Source: Acanthosoma haemorrhoidale
Lineage: Eukaryota; Arthropoda; Insecta; Hemiptera; Acanthosomatidae
DNA: 64,000 nucleotides
Direction: 5' to 3'
NCBI GenBank assembly: GCA_930367205.1
Contig: OV884011.1
Location: forward strand, 46,885,754 to 46,949,753
Numbering within the stretch: position 1 is the stretch's first letter; each line of letters starts with the position of its first letter. The position numbers and the translations under genes were made by a program. Positions 58,588 through 64,000 of the stretch are shown here, piece after piece. The notes under the pieces are model-generated. The model was not told where the DNA came from. It did no database searches and saw only the letters and a program-made list of their open reading frames with translations.

Positions 58588-60560
58588 AAAAAGGTTTGAA
58601 AGTTTTAATGGAGTTCAAGCCATGCTGGTTGATTGTACGATACATTGCATTTGACTGACTTCTTCCCTTATGGTATTTGTTATGCGACTAGTTAAGACTT
58701 AGGACTGGATCTTCCCAACGGGTATTCGATAACTGCCCTTCTTAAGTTCCCTTTAACATAATGCTCAGCCCTTCGGAAGTGGTTTTAAAGGCGCAAGGGT
58801 GCGGACTGGGGTGTGTGTGTGTGTGTGTGGTGGGGGCAGCGGGAAAAAAAGCTTCCCTCCCCAGTCCGGGCCGAGCCTTTGGCGTGTGCTCAGTGATTCT
58901 GTGTTCCCATCATACTAGCGGATCACCGTCATAGTTTTAATTACTGGATTTACAATATCTCAGGTACTTATCGCTGTGTATTTAATTGTGCAGATTAATC
59001 TTTATATTGTATCATTAAATTACACTAAGCTCACTGTACTTAGGTATTGTTTTTAAGTGGTAACCGTTAATATTTTTGGATACGGATTTACAGTTTTAGT
59101 TATACTGCATATTTTTTACCATGGCGTATTTAATTAATAATTGAGGTATTTAATTTCATACGGTTTTTTATTGGCGAGTAATTAATAACTATGTATCCTT
59201 AATAACCGTTCATCATGTTTAATAGAGTGGATGATCGGGCCATCAGGTGGAAAATCCACATAAAATTTCATGTTTACAAGTGGGATAGAGCACTCAAAAA
59301 TTTCCGTTTAAACCATCTCAGATAAAAAATGTACAGAAGTGAAATTTACAGTGATTAAGAGTAAAATAAAATGAAGCCTACAAAACTATCAACAGGTCCT
59401 CCAACAACCGACATGACAGCGACAGCGTAATACAAGAACAAATATAGGCCAATTGGTCGTATCATAAAACAGCGAGGAATGGACAAACACACGGACTTCA
59501 TCGTTTAGTATTGATAGACAAGAAAGTGCAATTAAGTAGACTAAAACTAAGACATGGACTCCTGTCTCTTTACAAAACAATGACTAACACAATGAATGCA
59601 AAGACAATTAAACATTTACTTAAAGACTGCCAACTATTACTAACTTTCAGACTTCATAAGGTATTGATGGAAATATTGACTGATAAAGCCCCCATGTACT
59701 CGAATATTAAAAGATAAAATTACAAGACTGTCTTTGAGCGCGCAAGCCCGATAGTTATAATTTAAATATGAACTTGTGAGTACTTAATGGTTGTACCCAA
59801 ATGACATTATTGGTTTGACTTGCCTTGCCATATAACTCATGAAAAAAGGCCATCAATTTTATAAAAGATAGTACTGCGCGATTATAGTGCCATTGAATTC
59901 CAACAGTCACTCAAGTGTGATTTATCACCCAAAAAAATTCTGTCAATGTAACTGATTATTTACTATGACACTTTCAAAGGTCTTGGAAACGTCTTGTCGA
60001 TACTTATAATACATAATACTTTAAAGAACCAGGTATCCAATAGAATATATTTGAATGCAATGCTATTTTGAACGGAATTCCATTGCAGTTGTTGAAACGG
60101 TTCGTTCCACACGATTGATTCCGTAATGAATTTATACGTGCTGTTGCAATTTTTATTTGATTTAGTCACAGAAATTGTTTATTTTTAGAACTTGAAATGA
60201 TATTTAGATTGTCAGGAACTAGCGTCGTAGGACTGTAGCATAGTGTAATAGATGGCCTGAATAGGGGACCTTCGGGTAGCCACTTTCTGGCCCTAGGAAA
60301 ATCTAAATTCCCATAAAAGGTGAGGGGGGGGGGAGAATAAAAAGGACTACTATTGCTTGAACGGATGGTACTGAATTTGTCCAGTATCACGAAAACTCTT
60401 ACATCCAGGTTTTCTTCCCGCCGATGTACACATGTACCTGGACTTTCTTCCCTTAGCTGGTCAGTTCAAGCCCAGAATCAAAAAATCAGATTAATTGCCA
60501 AGCGCGAAGCTCCACGTTCACAATCGTAACGCAAAATTAATGTAAAAAAATTCCAAAAAT
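58588..60560. other. Intergenic, nothing firm
   Basis: Short frames (59389-59717 both strands, 59963-60390 minus) lack domain character. A G-tract lies at 60324-60333. Confidence 0.45.
58810..58829. repeat. (GT)n microsatellite
   Basis: About nine GT units. Confidence 0.9.
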
Positions 60561-60569
60561 TTCTTGGGA

Positions 60570-60745
60570 GGCAGTAATATAAATAAGGTATTTATTGTCT
60601 TGCCCAGCCGATTTCAATAGGATTTGTTTTTGTGACTGTTCTAGCTATTTATATTTTTTTTTTGTTTGTTTAAAAGTTGATGGTCAGTGACTGAGATTTA
60701 TTATCAAATAAAATAAACTATTTTGGTGATCATTAAATGAATTTT
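60570..60745. repeat. Dispersed repeat copy (family C)
   Basis: Partner of the segment in BRCA1 intron 20 (32870-33035). It shares GATTTCAA-AGGATT and GTCAGTGACTGAGATT in order. Confidence 0.55.
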
Positions 60746-63700
60746 AAAAAACTACACCGGGTCTCGCGATTATCTGTAGGTATTGTTTCTTCTTAACAAT
60801 CTGTAGGTATTCGTTCATCAACAAATTTTAGTAGATAAAAATATAAATAAATTGAGTAATAGCAAATAAATAGCTAGGCTACTGGTCCAGGGATCCATTA
60901 GTTAAATTATTATCATCCAGAAATTACAACGAACAAATAATAGCCTACCACTTGTCAGAGAAATAAACAATCCGACAGAGTCTTATTTCGTTTACGCAAC
61001 TGAAATACTACAGCCTTTATCTGACGGTTATGAAACAGTCAGTCCCTTGTAGCGTTCGAAGATAATAATGTGTGGGAAGTTGTAGGAATGTGTGTCTGGA
61101 CTTATTCGAAACCCGAATATTTTATACCTTAATACTTGTACCCATATTGTGTATCTGTTTGTTAGCTTCTGGAAGTCTCTTGGGGTCAGTAGTTGATACC
61201 TGAAAACGCAGGTCCCCCATACACTCCCTTCCGGTTCTTGGGGGATGACCAACTTGAAAAGTAAACGGACAGGTCACTTTTGACTTATTTTTCATTTTTA
61301 CTGAAGGCTGTTATGTACGTTATGATAATGGAGTAAAATCACACCGTGGAACTAATAACCAATAGGTATAAACTATATGGTCCGTTACAAGGCAGGACTG
61401 AGAATAGAATTCCAAGCAATCATCTCAAAATTGATAGGGGATGGGAATCTTCCCAAAAAGGTCCATGAACAACTGCCGTTATAAAACTTTTCTCGGAATC
61501 CCTGCTGAATGCATTGATTACATCTTGTATTAGTTAACACTGTCAAATGCTTTCTTGATGTCAATAAACCAGGATGAAGTAGATTGATCTGTGGGCTCCA
61601 CTATAACAATCCAACTGAACTGAAATTTTAAATGTATATTCTACAACATCCTGGCCTGGCGTATGTCTTGGCCAAGGTATTGTACCGGGAAGTATGTGAA
61701 AAATAATAAAACGTTGAAAATGTCAGTTTTAATCTCCTTGGATAAACAGGTTATTATTTATTGTTACAATTTATTTTAGGAACAACTTGCATTGAACCTT
61801 TTACGAAGTTGTTTTATTTATGCTAATCTATGCAGTCTTTCTAATCCTAACAGTTTTGTGTACGCTAGTACTGAATGTTTTGATTAAACCAAGGAACTGC
61901 GTCAGTAGTTCCGATTTGTGAGGGAAGTGGGGAAAACAAACATAGTATTCTTTGTACCAAGAACTAGACCTTATTGCAATATATAGTACATGGAACGATA
62001 CTGTGAAAAGGGAAACAATAGCATAATTCCCTCGTATTTTGCAAGATCTACACCGAAAAAGCCTCTTCTGTTCTATTATCAGGGAGGTGTGATAATATAA
62101 AGGTTGGTCCTGTTCCACGGCGGCGTGGGAAAGCTGTGCTACACCGGCCGGCACTCCGGTCTCCGGACTGGGATCGATTGAGATTGGCAATCACAACAGC
62201 TTGGCTGATTCGCTCTTGCTTTGCGGTTACTGGCCCGTCTATTCTTCACGCTTCTGTAGCCGCTCATCTTTCATCACCTGCAAGGCTGAGCACTGGCTTG
62301 TATTGATCAAAGTAGAATTCGCCACTGTGGGGAGTGAATAGGGAAAATTTCCCTGTCGATTAATGATCAGATCCACTGATGATAGTTTTTAGGCGATGGT
62401 TAATATATGTGGCGCTAACGACGGTTCAGCGGTAGCCCTGTTATATACTCCCGTTTTAGGTGAATCCTGTGCCGTTACAAGTAGGTACCCAGCTTTTCGA
62501 ATTTTACCAAAGTCTCGAATTGTTTAGTCTGTCCGAAAGCACAACTTAGGGGCCGAAAGATGCCTAGTGTGAAATTAGGAATTTTGAAATAGTTATCTAA
62601 GGATCATCATTTAAATTAAAAAAAAATTACTCAAATAAATTTGTTTACATCAATCATGAACTAAACTGTATTTTAAAAAAATGTTTGTAGTATATATTCT
62701 TTTATATCATGCAATTTTGTTGTTTGCTTTAATGGGTGTCGTGGAATTTTTCATCCTCTTGAAGCTCGGGTTGTCAAAAATATCACTTCTATTTTCGTTT
62801 TGCTTATCAGTATAAACACCCGCACAGAACAAGAACATTTTTTTTCTTGTGAACTCGCCTAAAATAATCCTAGATCGCCCTGTTACACATATAATAATCC
62901 TAGATCGCCCTGTTGCACATATAATAATCCTAGTCGATAAGTGAAAATGATCTGTTTACTGTTTGGAAGGATCTTGCAGATCATGAACCCACAATGAGTA
63001 CATTGTTATAAGTTCTTTACCAACTTTGTGGACAGTATAGGTACAAAGACTAGGTGCTATCACCTTTCCATTAACAAATTTAATTTCCCATCTGGGGATC
63101 AAGTCTAAAAGCTTCATACCAAGAAATAATTATTATTTTTCCAAGCATACATACTTCATAAGATACATTTACGTAGGGATTTTAATTATGATTTATTTTA
63201 TTTACTAAGTCCACTAGACCCAAGCTTTACTGTGCTAATTCTCGTAAATTAAATAGATTATAACATTGTTTATTAAAAAGAAAAGTTTCCTTCTCAAAAT
63301 GGCCTTTCACTGTCATCGTAAATTTTGAATTATATTTTATTCATCTACATACCTCCATAATCGTATATTGTATAAATGGTTCTGGATGTGTATTAAATTT
63401 TGTTCGTTTACTATCATACAGATTAAAATTTAAGGTAAGTATGATGAATCGAATTAAGTGGTTCGTTGCAGCTCTCAAAAAGTTTTGGACATGATTTTAT
63501 CTGTAACTTTACAAGTTGCCAATTTATTGCCATAAAATGTATCAATGCCTTTTTCTAAGTCCACTAATTTTCCCTGGTGGGGAATGTAGAGATCTTTTAT
63601 TCGATCCTTAGTCAATAAGACAGGGAAATATTTATATTTTAATTACAAGTAATTTATTAATGAACCTTAATTAATTTTCATGCGCTTAATAAACAGGGAA

Positions 63701-64000
63701 TGCATTTGAACTCGTATATTATTCAAACTAAAAGTGCCAGCCAAAGAGCATCGAGATCTTTAATTTGATACCCTAAATAAAAGACGTGGTTTTCTCGATT
63801 TGACGTAATGAAGGATTGGTTTTTTATATGCCACTAAAGAATAAAAATTTCTCTACCAGATGGGAATCGAGGGATCTTTGAAATCTTCTAACGTAATCCC
63901 TAGACGTAATCTCTTTGTCAAAACATTCGTTTTTTGAACTTCTTATTAAGGGACCGCCGAACTTATTGAAGTCTTCTGATTTTATTTTTGGATTATTATG
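60746..64000. other. Intergenic, GC-richer patch at 62100-62290
   Basis: A 120-codon minus-strand frame at 61828-62190 overlaps the GC-rich patch, but the protein has no domain that I recognise. The patch may be a retroelement fragment. Nothing else is supported up to the window end. Confidence 0.4.
62863..62933. repeat. 30-bp tandem repeat, 2.4 copies
   Basis: Units beginning AATAATCCTAG at 62863, 62893 and 62923. The first two differ at one base. Confidence 0.9.

Noticed and set aside
1..64000. CRISPR arrays, operons, prophage or viral integrations
   Set aside because: None seen; repeats are transposons, SINEs and microsatellites of a eukaryotic genome.

Overview
This window is eukaryotic nuclear DNA, almost certainly from an insect. 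It is AT-rich, has spliced genes with GT-AG introns, and carries many decayed mariner/Tc1 DNA transposons, Jockey-type LINE fragments and tRNA-derived SINEs. The order cannot be fixed from sequence alone. There are no bacterial features.

Layout. (1) 1-6450: the last coding exon of an unrecognised plus-strand gene, then about 4.6 kb that looks mostly like a long AT-rich 3' UTR. (2) 6450-12487: intergenic sequence with a dead Jockey-clade LINE. (3) 12488-33277: a 21-exon plus-strand gene that I reconstruct as a 969-residue BRCA1-family protein, with an N-terminal variant RING, a basic nuclear-localisation stretch, a disordered middle and a C-terminal BRCT pair. Its introns hold two mariner relics, several dispersed repeats and a possible nested minus-strand gene for a 73-residue membrane protein. 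(4) 33278-35580: probable BRCA1 3' UTR and flank. (5) 37880-42724: a 12-exon plus-strand gene for a 562-residue secreted protein that I do not recognise. (6) 42725-64000: gene-poor repeat-rich DNA with two more mariner/Tc1 relics, a LINE RT fragment, microsatellites and two weak exon candidates (43840-44058 minus, 58493-58587 plus).

The main discovery is inside the BRCA1 gene. Exons 7-14 are eight small duplicated exons of symmetric phase (2-2). Each encodes one copy of a degenerate unit centred on a Gln-Thr-Asp/Glu core. Six consecutive cores are exactly 22 residues apart. The core and its flanks resemble the recognition motif of the dynein light chain LC8 (DYNLL), as in Nup159, ASCIZ and 53BP1. 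The inference is that this BRCA1 carries a multivalent LC8-docking ladder built by exon duplication, between its RING and its BRCT pair. Because every unit exon can be skipped without a frameshift, valency could be tuned by splicing.

All gene models come from reading splice sites and frame by eye. No database or transcript was consulted.
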